Positions 54,089 to 63,216 of a stretch of DNA of 64,000 bases are shown one piece after another. The notes under the pieces were generated by a model. That model saw only the letters and a list, made by a program, of their open reading frames with translations. It did no database searches and was not told the DNA's origin. The DNA is from Verrucomicrobiota bacterium (GTDB lineage: Bacteria; Verrucomicrobiota; Verrucomicrobiia; Chthoniobacterales; Chthoniobacteraceae). The translations under genes were made by a program, and so were the position numbers. The DNA lies in the NCBI GenBank assembly GCA_009885995.1, contig VFJQ01000001.1, forward strand, positions 1 to 64,000, in the 5' to 3' direction. Each line of letters opens with the position of its first letter. Position 1 is the first letter of the stretch.

Positions 54089-55155
54089 GGCGTGACGGAG
54101 ACGAGTTTTAGGCGCTCCTCGGCCGCTTCACCGAGGCCCATCTGCTCGGCGATGCGCAGCCACTCCGCGAGGGGCGCGACCGGCGGAAGCTTCACGAGCT
54201 TGCGCCATTCGTCGATCTTGCGGACCGCGAACGAGTCGAGCGCCACCGGGTCGCGCGAGGCGTAGAGCGTGGCGTGATCGTAGGTGTAGTTCAGGTTCGC
54301 TTCGGGAGCGCCGGCGTATTGCGCGAGCAGGCCGTCGAGGAAGTGAAGCACGACCTTCGGCGCGATGTGCTCACTCGCGTAGAGTTCCGGGATCGCTTCG
54401 GCGGCGGACTGATCGACGGCGACGAAGCGGCGCCAGTTGTCCACGTTCTTGACGCAGAGGTTGTAGAAAACGCCGCCGACCCCGCAGCCGGCGTCATCGG
54501 CGAAGGTGGCGACGTTGATGATCTTGGTGACGTCCTTCGTGACGATCGTCGCGAAGTGGCTGGTCGAAGAGAGTTGGTCGGAGTCGGTGGTCGTCCGTCC
54601 GAGGCCCTTGGTGTTTTTTTCGACGAAGAGCGCGTCGCCCCAGATCAAGCGCCCGAGCGCGGGCGCCGCGAATGGCACGGTGCGATCCCAGCCCTTTGGC
54701 GGGTCGATGCCGCGCACTTTGCAGCCGAGACGCCGCGGATCGAAGCCGGCGGCGCGCAGTTCGTCGCTCTCGCGATCCCACACGAACACGTTCGATGACT
54801 TCACACCGGCTTGCTCGAGTCCCTCGATGATCGCTCGCACGACTCCGACGCGTGTGGAAAAGCGGGCGCCGGCGCCGGCGTTGACCTTGATGCCGATGCG
54901 ATCCTTCGGCTCGACGAACTTTCGCCAGGCCCGCGCGAGATCGGTCTCCCCGGCAGCGGCGAGCACGAGCGCATTCACCATGCGACGGGTGACCGCGGGG
55001 ACTTCCGTGAATCGGTCCATCGCCGAGTCGTCGTGCGCCGCCCAGACGGTCGCACGAGCCGCGTGTGCACGCGCGACCGGAATGGGTGTCACCTCATCCG
55101 CAGCGGGAGAGATGGCTCCGAGCAGCAGAAGAATCGTTGCGAGGCGGTCGAGCAC
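54085..55155 (-). CDS. Exported DUF362-family protein
   Basis: The protein has 356 residues from a GTG with a signal-like N-terminus (LATILLLLGAISPA). The DUF362 pattern is seen in DRIGIKVNAGAG, GVVRAIIEGLEQAGV, VFVWDRES, ATFADDAGCGVGG and YASRDPVALDSFA. DUF362 proteins are poorly characterised, and some are linked to Fe-S or iron proteins. No ferredoxin Cys motif is present here. Translational coupling to a squalene-synthase-like gene is the only functional hint. Confidence 0.82.
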   Translation of the reverse strand: MLDRLATILLLLGAISPAADEVTPIPVARAHAARATVWAAHDDSAMDRFTEVPAVTRRMVNALVLAAAGETDLARAWRKFVEPKDRIGIKVNAGAGARFSTRVGVVRAIIEGLEQAGVKSSNVFVWDRESDELRAAGFDPRRLGCKVRGIDPPKGWDRTVPFAAPALGRLIWGDALFVEKNTKGLGRTTTDSDQLSSTSHFATIVTKDVTKIINVATFADDAGCGVGGVFYNLCVKNVDNWRRFVAVDQSAAEAIPELYASEHIAPKVVLHFLDGLLAQYAGAPEANLNYTYDHATLYASRDPVALDSFAVRKIDEWRKLVKLPPVAPLAEWLRIAEQMGLGEAAEERLKLVSVTP

Positions 55156-55245
55156 GGCGGCGACTATGCCCCGCGCTCCTTGGCTGCAAAGTGAAAGTCA
55201 CGCCGGTCTTGGCCGAGCGGTGGACGGAGCGAGCAGGACCGAGTT

Positions 55246-55758
55246 TTACCCGATCCGAAGCGAGCGGAGCAGAGCAGTGTCGATGCGACCGGTGGCCGGG
55301 AGTCCGCGAGAGCGCTGGTAGGCGCGGATCGCGGCGCGGCTGCCGGAGCCGATGTCTCCATCGATCGGCCCACGGTAGTAGCCCCGGCTTCTCAGCGCGC
55401 TCTGCACCTCGGCGGCGAGGCTGTCGCGGGTGTCATACGAGCGATAGACGCGTGAGGTGGAGTAATACGTCGGGCGCGAGAAAAAGGAGAGGCCGAAGGT
55501 CGTGCGCGGGTAGCCGTAGTAGCTGCGCGGATAACTGTAGTAGGACGAGCGATACCCGTAGTCGCCGTAGCCCCCGTAGTAGGGCCGGTGTCCGTAGGAG
55601 GAGCCCCTATGCTGAGTCTCGTAGGTCTTCTTGTTGTAGTGACCGTCGCCATCGAGGTCGCGAACCACTTTGACTTTGTGGTCCGCGAAGACGCTCGCCG
55701 GCGTGGTGACCAGCGCGAGAGCTGCGGCACATGGGATGATAAGTGATTTGAGTGTCAT
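55246..55758 (-). CDS. Secreted peptidoglycan-binding domain protein
   Basis: The protein has 170 residues. Signal peptide residues 1-25 end in SVFA. The middle (about 45-105) is extremely rich in Tyr, Gly, Ser and Arg (YYGGYGDYGYRSSYYSYP). The last 60 residues form a PG_binding_1 domain: VQSALRSRGYYRGPIDGDIG and AIRAYQRSRGLPATGRID. It is probably a cell-wall-associated structural or enzyme-recruiting protein. It is monocistronic. Confidence 0.85.
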   Translation of the reverse strand: MTLKSLIIPCAAALALVTTPASVFADHKVKVVRDLDGDGHYNKKTYETQHRGSSYGHRPYYGGYGDYGYRSSYYSYPRSYYGYPRTTFGLSFFSRPTYYSTSRVYRSYDTRDSLAAEVQSALRSRGYYRGPIDGDIGSGSRAAIRAYQRSRGLPATGRIDTALLRSLRIG

Positions 55759-55857
55759 GGTGAGATTGGTGTTGTTCAGAAGATGCGACTCAGCTCGACG
55801 GGAATCTGTTCAACAGAATCTCGCAGCAGCCACGCGTCGGGACACTACCCGCCGTGC

Positions 55858-57030
55858 CTACGCCACGCGCACCGCGCGTGTCTTATCGAGCTTGAGCACG
55901 GCGCCAGCGGCGAGCGCGGGCGAGGCTTTCGGATCGGTGATCTTTTCGTCGCCGAACGTAACGCTCCCCTGCTCCACGAGCCGCCGCGCATCGCCACGGC
56001 TGCGCGTCTGCTGGAAACCAGCGGCGTAGGCGTGGACGACGAGCGAGACGAGATCGGGATTCACCCCCTCGAAACTGACGATGGGAAGCTCCGCGTGCGC
56101 GAGATCGCGCTTGCTGAAGCGCGTGTTGAAATCCTCGAGCGCCTCGTGTCCCGCGGCCTCGCCGTGGTAACGCTCGACGATGCGCCGGGCGAGCGCCTTC
56201 TTCGCATCCATCGGGTGGCCGGCGGGCACGTCTTCGCCGAGCAGCAGCGTGTAGTAAGTGGCCATCGTGTCATCGGTGATGCTCATCACCTTCCCAAACT
56301 GCGTCTTCGGATCCTCACTGACCCCGACGTAATTGCCGTAGCTCTTCGACATCTTCTGCACGCCATCGAGACCAACGAGCAGCGGGTTGAGGAAGACGAC
56401 CTGCTCGGGCTGCCCCTCGGCGCGCTGGAGTTCGCGGCCGACGAGGATGTTGAAAAGCTGATCCGTGCCGCCGAGTTCGACGTCCGCCTTGATCATCACG
56501 GAGTCCCAGCCCTGCATGATCGGGTATTGGATCTCGTGAAGGTGGACGGGCTCGCCCGTGTCGTAGCGCTTCCGGAAATCCTCGCGCTGGAGCATCTGCT
56601 GGAGCGTCACGCGCGCGTTCAACCGCATGACTTGCTCGAAGGTCATGATCTCGAACCACTCGCCATTGAAGACGACGCGCGTGCGCTCAGGATCGAGGAT
56701 CTTGAACGCCTGGCACTTGAACGACGACGCGTTCTCCATCACCTGGTCGTGCGTGAGCGGCGGGCGCGTTTTCGAGCGACCGCTCGGATCGCCGATCATC
56801 GCCGTGAAGTCGCCGATGATGAGGATGGCCTGGTGCCCGAGATCCTGGAACTGCCGCAATTTCGTGAGCGCCACGGTGAAGCCGAGGTGGATGTCCGGCG
56901 CGGTCGGATCGACGCCAAGCTTGATATTGAGAGGGCGGCCGAGGCGCAGCTTGGCGAGGAGTTCTTCCTCGGAAATGATCTGCGCCGCACCGCGTCGGAG
57001 TTGTTCGAGCTGCGTCTCGGGTGAAAGCAT
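55858..57030 (-). CDS. tyrS: Tyrosyl-tRNA synthetase
   Basis: This 390-residue class I synthetase has the HIGH-type motif DIHLGFTVALTKL, GDFTAMIGDPSGRS, the tyrosine-site segment YPIMQGWDSVMIKADVELGG (in parts), and KMSKS as QKMSKSYGNYVG. An S4 RNA-binding domain occupies about 325-390. The sequence is of the bacterial type-2 (TyrZ-like) group. It has its own promoter region; the small exported-protein gene ends 61 bp upstream on the same strand. Confidence 0.97.
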   Translation of the reverse strand: MLSPETQLEQLRRGAAQIISEEELLAKLRLGRPLNIKLGVDPTAPDIHLGFTVALTKLRQFQDLGHQAILIIGDFTAMIGDPSGRSKTRPPLTHDQVMENASSFKCQAFKILDPERTRVVFNGEWFEIMTFEQVMRLNARVTLQQMLQREDFRKRYDTGEPVHLHEIQYPIMQGWDSVMIKADVELGGTDQLFNILVGRELQRAEGQPEQVVFLNPLLVGLDGVQKMSKSYGNYVGVSEDPKTQFGKVMSITDDTMATYYTLLLGEDVPAGHPMDAKKALARRIVERYHGEAAGHEALEDFNTRFSKRDLAHAELPIVSFEGVNPDLVSLVVHAYAAGFQQTRSRGDARRLVEQGSVTFGDEKITDPKASPALAAGAVLKLDKTRAVRVA

Positions 57031-57091
57031 CGGCCTTTCCCTACCCCTCGATCGCGCGCTCTGGCAAGCGGCAGTAATCGCCGGATGCCTA

Positions 57092-57649
57092 CTAGTTCTT
57101 GTTCAGCAGCGCCTTCACGTCCTCGACCGTCTTCAACTCACGCATCTCGTTCGTGATCTTCGGGAGGTTGTCCGGGTCGAGCGGCGTCTTCATTTTCTGC
57201 GCTTCCTTGCCGAGGTAAGGCCGGCTGCCATCCGGGAGGTCGCGCGTCGCCATCGTCTTGCCGGACTCGCGCGCGTCCTTCACCGGCGCGGACTTCGTGC
57301 CGGTGGTTTTGCCGGCGTTGGGAATTTCGTATTTGCCCTTGGTCGCGGCGGTATTGGTCGAGAACTTGAAGTTACCCGCCCACCAACCCTTGGTCTCGAA
57401 GGCGCGGGCGTCGTAGGTCTTCGGCGAATACTTCTGCTGAAAGTAGAAGGTGTCCGAGCGCGCGGTCTTGCTGTCGAACGTCGATTTCGAGCGGCTGAAC
57501 GGGGTGAGTTGATCGAGGTGAAACGCGCGGTCCGTGTCGGGATTGCCGAGCACCTGCGCGCTGCGCGAGATGGGCGCGGGAGCGGGATCTTTGGCCGCGG
57601 CGACGGCGGCGAGGGAGAAGGCGATGAGCAGGGCGGAGCGCAAGGTCAC
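57092..57649 (-). CDS. Small exported protein of unknown function
   Basis: The protein has 185 residues from a GTG, with a signal peptide of about 1-17 (ending AVAAA). The mature part is polar, with Lys, Thr and Asp, and without cysteines or membrane segments. No family is recognised. It faces the acyltransferase gene at 57722 across a 72-bp divergent promoter region. Confidence 0.65.
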   Translation of the reverse strand: MTLRSALLIAFSLAAVAAAKDPAPAPISRSAQVLGNPDTDRAFHLDQLTPFSRSKSTFDSKTARSDTFYFQQKYSPKTYDARAFETKGWWAGNFKFSTNTAATKGKYEIPNAGKTTGTKSAPVKDARESGKTMATRDLPDGSRPYLGKEAQKMKTPLDPDNLPKITNEMRELKTVEDVKALLNKN

Positions 57650-57721
57650 AACGCTAGCCACGGCTTTCGCCTGCGGGCAAGGGTGGAATCCGGGCGCGGC
57701 ACCCGCTATGGCTGCCGCCAC

Positions 57722-58687
57722 ATGTCGCCTTGGAAACGCTTCCGCTACCGCCTCGAAGAGCTCGGCTGCCGCCTGCTCGCGTGGGCCATCCCGCGCCTCT
57801 CGCGGCATGGACTCGTCGCGTTCGCGGATGCCGTTGGCGCGCTCGCCTTCCGGCTCGATGGCCGCGGAAGGACGGTGGCGCTCGCGAATCTCGAATGCGT
57901 TTTCGGCGGGCGCTTCAACGCTGCCCAGCGCGCGGAGATCGCCCGGTGCGCCTACCAGAATTTCGCGCGCACCATGCTCGATCTTTTCTGGGCGGAGCGG
58001 CTGACGCGGGAAAATTTCCGCGATTGGCTGAAGGTCGAAGGCTTCGACGAACTGCGCGAGCGGCTCGCGCGGGAGAAGCGCGGGGCGGTGCTCATGTGCG
58101 TGCATCAAGGGGACTGGGAATGGGGTAGCCTCGCCTTCGGGTTCCTCGGCCTGCCGACGACCATCGTCGCGGAGAACTTCAAGAACCCGCGACTGACTGC
58201 GATCTTCACCGAGCGGCGGCAGCACTCGGGACACACGATCATCGCGCAGGAAAGCTCGCTGCTGCGGATGCTCAAGATCGTGAAGCGCGGCGGCGCGACC
58301 GGGATGCTCATCGACCTCAACCTGCGCCCCGACCAGTCCGCGACGGTGATCGATGCGCACGGCGGCTTGAAGATGTGCGTGCCCCTACTCCACGCCGTGC
58401 TCGCCAGCCGCATCGGCGCCTTGCTCGTGCCGGTCGAGACGCAACCGCAGCCCGACGGCACTTGCCGCGTGATCGCGCACCCACCGCTCGAGGTGCCGGA
58501 AGGCGCGAGCGTCCGCGAGATCGCGCAGCGCTGCTGGGATGCGTTCGAGCCGATCGTCCACGCGCGCCCGGCGGAATACCTCTGGGCTTACAAACACTTT
58601 CGCTACCGCCCGCGCGACCCGAAGCGGAGCTACCCGGCTTACTCGAATGAGTCCGGCAAATTCGAGAAGCTGCTGCGCACCGGTTGA
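57722..58687 (+). CDS. Lysophospholipid/lipid A-type acyltransferase (LpxL-like)
   Basis: The protein has 321 residues. A hydrophobic N-terminal region precedes the HX4E catalytic motif in MCVHQGDWEWGSLAFG. Downstream are VAENFKNPRL, GATGMLIDLNLRPDQS and the family-typical PAEYLWAYKHFRYRPR. The HtrB/LpxL family transfers acyl chains to lipid A precursors, and some members act on other glycolipids. It suggests a Gram-negative outer membrane. Confidence 0.9.
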   Translation: MSPWKRFRYRLEELGCRLLAWAIPRLSRHGLVAFADAVGALAFRLDGRGRTVALANLECVFGGRFNAAQRAEIARCAYQNFARTMLDLFWAERLTRENFRDWLKVEGFDELRERLAREKRGAVLMCVHQGDWEWGSLAFGFLGLPTTIVAENFKNPRLTAIFTERRQHSGHTIIAQESSLLRMLKIVKRGGATGMLIDLNLRPDQSATVIDAHGGLKMCVPLLHAVLASRIGALLVPVETQPQPDGTCRVIAHPPLEVPEGASVREIAQRCWDAFEPIVHARPAEYLWAYKHFRYRPRDPKRSYPAYSNESGKFEKLLRTG

Positions 58688-58722
58688 CTTCCGCCCCACG
58701 CTGCGCTCCCCCTTCCACCCGC

Positions 58723-59391
58723 ATGATCAAACGTCTTCTCACCCTTCTCGCCCTCGGCGCCAGCGCCGCGTGCCTCACCAGTTGCGCCGGCGGCCCGCGC
58801 CTCATCGGCACGTATGATGCCCCCGCCTACAAGCCGAAGAACCCGGACAACGTCCGCATCAAGGTCTCGCTCCAAAACCGCGCGGTCTATGTGATGGAAG
58901 GCGACCGCCCGCTGCTCGTGACCGCGACGGCGATCGGCCTTCCGACCAACCCGACGCCGACCGGTAACTTCCGCATCTTTAACAAGATCGCGCAGAAGCG
59001 CTCGGGCTCCTACGGCTTCTCCGTCAGCGGCGACAACATCCGCCCGTGCAAGTCGAGCCAGGCGACCGGCCGCTATGTCGGCTTCCCGATGGCGTGGTGG
59101 TGCGAATTTCATCCCGCCTACGGCTTCCACGAGGGCTCCGTGTGGCCGATGCCGCGCACGCACGGCTGCCTGCGGCTGCACAAGAACGTCGCGCCGAAAT
59201 TCTACGCGCTCGCCCGCGCGGGCACGCCGGTGAACATCGCGCATTCGCAGCCCGAGGACGCGACCCTCGGCCGCAACCTTCGCCGCCCGACCGACTACAA
59301 CGCCCCCGATCCGGCGAACAGCGTGCTCATCTCCGAGCGCGTCTTCTCCGCGCCGCCCAGCCCGCTGCTGCTCGATCAGCCCGGCGTTTAA
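58723..59391 (+). CDS. L,D-transpeptidase (YkuD) lipoprotein
   Basis: The protein has 222 residues. A lipoprotein signal ends in CLTSC (lipobox, Cys21). The YkuD domain follows with VYVMEGDRPLLVTATAIGLP, GFPMAWWCEFHPAYGFHEGS and the catalytic motif THGCLRLH (Cys nucleophile). It forms or exchanges 3-3 peptidoglycan crosslinks or attaches proteins to the wall. It lies between the acyltransferase and ispH genes on the same strand with short gaps. Confidence 0.92.
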   Translation: MIKRLLTLLALGASAACLTSCAGGPRLIGTYDAPAYKPKNPDNVRIKVSLQNRAVYVMEGDRPLLVTATAIGLPTNPTPTGNFRIFNKIAQKRSGSYGFSVSGDNIRPCKSSQATGRYVGFPMAWWCEFHPAYGFHEGSVWPMPRTHGCLRLHKNVAPKFYALARAGTPVNIAHSQPEDATLGRNLRRPTDYNAPDPANSVLISERVFSAPPSPLLLDQPGV

Positions 59392-59395
59392 GCTC

Positions 59396-60613
59396 GTGCC
59401 GACCCCCGCGCCCAGCGCCGCCCCCAAGCCGCGTGTGAATCTCCGCACGCCGGACGTGATGACGGCGGTGCAGGCGCAAGTCGAGACGCACTACCGCAGC
59501 GAAATCGTCGAGCGCCTGCGCGCCAGCGGCGGCGTGATCTCGGTCGGCGGCGTGACGGTGCGGCTCGCGAAGCAGTTCGGCTTTTGCTACGGCGTCGAGC
59601 GCGCCATCGACCTCGCCTACGCGGCTGCGAAGGTCTTCAAGGACCGCCGCGTCTTCATCCTCGGCGAGATCATCCACAATCCCGAGGTGAACCGGCAGAT
59701 CGCCGAACTCGGGATCACGAACATCATCCCGCCCGGCGGCGAAGCGCAGCTCGATGGGCTCACGGCTGAGGATGTCGTCATCGTCCCCGCCTTCGGCAGC
59801 GAGGTGAAGACGGTCGCGCGCATCAAGGAGATCGGCGCGCAGATCGTGGACACGACCTGCGGCGACGTGATGAGCGTGTGGAAGCGCGTGCGGCAAAACG
59901 CGCAGGACGACATGACCTCGATCATCCACGGCAAGGCTTCGCACGAGGAGACCAAGGCCACCGCCAGCCACGCCGTCCACGCGGGCCGCGGCCACTACCT
60001 CATCGTGCTCACGCTCGAAGATACCGACTACGTCTGCGACTACATCCGCCGCGGCGGCGACCGCGCGGCCTTCCTCGCGCGCTTCGCCGGAGCGATGAGC
60101 GAGGGCTTCGACCCCGACCTGCACCTGCGCCGCGTCGGCGTGGCGAACCAGACCACCATGATGCGCGGCGAGACCGAGGAAGTGCAGCGCCGCGTGATGG
60201 CCGCCGTGCGCGACCGCGACGGCGAGGCGAGCGCGAACTACCGCTTCTTCGACACCATCTGCGGCGCCACGCAGGAGCGCCAGGACGCGCTGCGCGACAT
60301 GCTCGCCACGCCGATGAGCCTGCTGCTCGTCATCGGCGGTTACAACAGCTCGAACACCTCCCACCTCGCCGAGATGGGCGAAGGCAAGCTGCCCACTTTC
60401 TTCATCCGCAACGCCGCGAAGATCGAGAGCCGCGACCGCATCGTCCACTACGACCAGCACGCGAAGACCGAGCAGACCACCGAGCACTGGATGCCCGGCG
60501 CGCCGCTCGTCGTCGGCATCACCGCCGGCGCGAGTTGCCCGAACAACTTGATCGAAGACGTGATCGTGCGCGTCTTCGAGTTGCATGGCATCGGCCGCGA
60601 GCGGCTGGTCTAG
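59396..60613 (+). CDS. ispH: 4-hydroxy-3-methylbut-2-enyl diphosphate reductase
   Basis: This 405-residue enzyme catalyses the last step of the MEP isoprenoid pathway, forming IPP and DMAPP with an Fe-S cluster. Cluster Cys residues are in FGFCYGVERAI (Cys64), VDTTCGDVMSVWKRV and FDTICGATQERQ. It belongs to the long form found in cyanobacteria, plants and Verrucomicrobia rather than the ~310-residue E. coli form. The GTG at 59396 was chosen. It would supply precursors for the squalene-type synthases elsewhere in the window. Confidence 0.96.
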   Translation: MPTPAPSAAPKPRVNLRTPDVMTAVQAQVETHYRSEIVERLRASGGVISVGGVTVRLAKQFGFCYGVERAIDLAYAAAKVFKDRRVFILGEIIHNPEVNRQIAELGITNIIPPGGEAQLDGLTAEDVVIVPAFGSEVKTVARIKEIGAQIVDTTCGDVMSVWKRVRQNAQDDMTSIIHGKASHEETKATASHAVHAGRGHYLIVLTLEDTDYVCDYIRRGGDRAAFLARFAGAMSEGFDPDLHLRRVGVANQTTMMRGETEEVQRRVMAAVRDRDGEASANYRFFDTICGATQERQDALRDMLATPMSLLLVIGGYNSSNTSHLAEMGEGKLPTFFIRNAAKIESRDRIVHYDQHAKTEQTTEHWMPGAPLVVGITAGASCPNNLIEDVIVRVFELHGIGRERLV

Positions 60614-60615
60614 CC

Positions 60616-63195
60616 GTGCCGCCCGCGCCGCCGACCCCAGACACCCCAAAAGCCGCGCCGCTGAAGATCCTGCTCGTCGATGATGAATCGGCGAACCTCT
60701 TCGTGCTCCAGAGCCTGCTGCAGGAGGTCGGGCATCCCGTCCGCACCGCGCTCTCCGGCCCGGAGGCGCTCAAGATTCTCGCCCGCGAGGAGTTCGCGCT
60801 CGCGATCCTCGACATCATGATGCCGGAAATGAGCGGCCTGGAACTCGCCGCGAAAATCCGCGAGCAGACCGGCACGCGCTGCCCCGCAATCGTCTTCCTC
60901 ACCGCGCGCTCCCCGGACAAGGAATTTACCAAGCAAGCCTACGCAACGGGCGCGGTCGATTACCTCAGCAAGCCGATCGACTCGACCCTCCTGCGCGCAA
61001 AGGTGAAGTCCATCCTCGACCTCGCCGAAGCGCAGCGAAATCTCGCCACCGAAACCGCGCGGCGCGAGCGCATGGAGGCGCAACTTCACGAGAGCGAGCG
61101 CCAGGTGCAGCAAAAGGAATGGCTGCTCATGCTCGACCGCCGGCGGCCCGAGGACACCGCCGATCGTGAGGCGGCTCTGCGCCTGATGACCGAGGTCGGC
61201 GCCGCGGCGTTCGACGTCGAGCGATCAAGCATCTGGCTCTTCGACTCCGGGCGCACCGCGCTCGTGCTCGCCGATCTTTACGAGCGCTCACGCGAGCATC
61301 ACTCCTCCGGCATGACGCTGCCCGCGGATCAATACCCCATCTACATCGCCTCGCTCGCCGAGGGCCGCGCGCTCGCCGCGCACGAGGCGATGGCCGATCC
61401 GCGCCTGCGCGAATTTCGGCTGAGCTACCTGCGCCCATTTCGCATCCAGGCCATGCTCGATGCGCCGGTCCGCTGGCGCGGGGAAATCGTCGGCGTCGTC
61501 GGTATCGAACACGTCGAGGGGCCGCGACGCTGGTGGCCCGACGAGGAAGCCGCCGTCGCCTCGCTCGCCGACCGCGTCGCGCTCGTGCTCGAGGCCGAAG
61601 CGCACCGGGCTGCGCAGGCAGCGCTCCGGCGCGCCCATGCTGAACTCGAAGCGCGCGTCGTCGAGCGCACCGCTGCATTGAATGTCGCGCTGCAAACCGC
61701 CGAGCAGGCGAACTCCTCAAAGTCCCGCTTCCTCGCCAACGTCAGCCACGAGCTGCGCAGCCCGCTCAATGGAATCCTCGGCCTCAACGAGATGCTGATC
61801 GAGAGCGGCCTGCCACCGGCGCAGCGCCGGCTTGCCGAGTTGCTCCAGCAGAGCGCCGACGGGATGCTCGCCATCGTGAACGACCTGCTCGATCTCTCGA
61901 AAACCGAGGCCGGGCACTTCGAGATCGAGGCGCGGCCGTTCGAGCTGCCCGCGCTCGTGAACGCCACCGTCCAGCTTCACCTCCCACGCGCCAGCGCGAA
62001 GGATCTCGTCCTTACCGCCACGCTCGCTCCCGGCCTCCCGGCGTGGGTCAAAGGCGACCCGCTCCGGCTACGCCAAGTGCTCACGAACCTCATCGGCAAC
62101 GCCGTGAAATTCTCCACACACGGCCGCATCCGCGTGAACGTCGAGCCGTGCGCCGCGACTGATGGACTCGCTGGGGTGCGCTTCGCCGTCAGTGATGAAG
62201 GACCCGGCATCGCGCCCGAAGATCAACGACGGATCTTCGAGCCTTTCGTCCAAGGCGACGCCTCGAATACCCGCGCGCACGGCGGCACGGGACTCGGCTT
62301 GTCCATCTGCCGCGAGATCGTCACACGCATCGGCGGCGAAATCGGCGTCGAGAGCGAGCCCGGTCGCGGCTCGACGTTTTGGTTCACGCTCGCCTTCGAG
62401 CCCGCGGAACCAGAGGCCACCACGCCGGAGACATCGCCGCTCGCCGCCGGCAGTCTCACCGGCCTGCGCGTGCTCATCGCCGAGGACAGCGACACGAACG
62501 CCATCGTCACCCGCGACCGCGTGGAAAAGCTCGGCTGCACCGCCGTGATCGCGAGCCATGGAGCCGAGGCCATCGCCGCATGTGAGCGCGAGGATTTCGA
62601 CGTCGTGCTCATGGATTGCCACATGCCCACGATGGATGGCTACGAGGCCACCGCCCACCAGCGCGCGCGCGAAGCCGCCGGCGCGCGGCGCGTGTGGATC
62701 GTGGCGCTCACCGCCAACGCCATGCCCGGCGAACGTGAGCAGTGCCTCCGCTCCGGGATGGACGGCTACCTCAGCAAGCCCTTCCGCCCCGCGGAACTCC
62801 GAGCCGCGCTCGAAGCCGCGGTGCGCGCTCGTATTTCCAAGCCGGACCCCGCCCTCGACGCGGCGACGATCGCGATGCTGTGCGAGGGCGACAGCCCGGA
62901 CGGCGCCAATCTCCGCATCATCATCGAGAGCTTCGCCCGCGAAGCCGACGCCGCCCTGCTCGCTCTCGCCGCCGCGCGCGCCGCCGATGACGCCGACGCG
63001 CTGCGCCACGCCGCACACAAGCTTGGCGGCACCAGCGGCACGCTCGGTGCGAATCACCTCCGCAGGCTATGCTCCGAGGTGGAAATCGACGCCCGCGCCG
63101 GCCGGTTCGTCCAGGCTGCCGCGCCGCTGCCCGAGCTCACCGCCGAAGTCACCCGCGTGAGAGCCGCGCTCGACGAACTCCTCGCCCCGCGCTAA
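60616..63195 (+). CDS. Hybrid sensor histidine kinase (REC-GAF-HisKA-HATPase-REC-Hpt)
   Basis: The protein has 859 residues from a GTG two bases after the ispH stop. The order is a receiver (about 17-130, Asp in LAILDIMMPEMSG), a GAF domain (about 180-330), HisKA with FLANVSHELRSPLNGIL, and HATPase with LTNLIGNAVKFS and DEGPGIAPEDQ. A second receiver (about 615-735, VVLMDCHMPTMDG) and a C-terminal Hpt domain with RHAAHKLGGTSGTLGA complete it. It is cytoplasmic, with no membrane segment. The built-in phosphorelay suggests an output to a separate regulator, possibly the downstream DUF4388 protein. Confidence 0.95.
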   Translation: MPPAPPTPDTPKAAPLKILLVDDESANLFVLQSLLQEVGHPVRTALSGPEALKILAREEFALAILDIMMPEMSGLELAAKIREQTGTRCPAIVFLTARSPDKEFTKQAYATGAVDYLSKPIDSTLLRAKVKSILDLAEAQRNLATETARRERMEAQLHESERQVQQKEWLLMLDRRRPEDTADREAALRLMTEVGAAAFDVERSSIWLFDSGRTALVLADLYERSREHHSSGMTLPADQYPIYIASLAEGRALAAHEAMADPRLREFRLSYLRPFRIQAMLDAPVRWRGEIVGVVGIEHVEGPRRWWPDEEAAVASLADRVALVLEAEAHRAAQAALRRAHAELEARVVERTAALNVALQTAEQANSSKSRFLANVSHELRSPLNGILGLNEMLIESGLPPAQRRLAELLQQSADGMLAIVNDLLDLSKTEAGHFEIEARPFELPALVNATVQLHLPRASAKDLVLTATLAPGLPAWVKGDPLRLRQVLTNLIGNAVKFSTHGRIRVNVEPCAATDGLAGVRFAVSDEGPGIAPEDQRRIFEPFVQGDASNTRAHGGTGLGLSICREIVTRIGGEIGVESEPGRGSTFWFTLAFEPAEPEATTPETSPLAAGSLTGLRVLIAEDSDTNAIVTRDRVEKLGCTAVIASHGAEAIAACEREDFDVVLMDCHMPTMDGYEATAHQRAREAAGARRVWIVALTANAMPGEREQCLRSGMDGYLSKPFRPAELRAALEAAVRARISKPDPALDAATIAMLCEGDSPDGANLRIIIESFAREADAALLALAAARAADDADALRHAAHKLGGTSGTLGANHLRRLCSEVEIDARAGRFVQAAAPLPELTAEVTRVRAALDELLAPR

Positions 63196-63216
63196 AAGCG
63201 CGCCGCGCCAGCCGCC

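Noticed and set aside
59878..60615. Upstream extension of the hybrid kinase frame through ispH
   Set aside because: It overlaps ispH in another frame and is Arg/Pro-rich. The GTG at 60616 directly precedes the first receiver domain.
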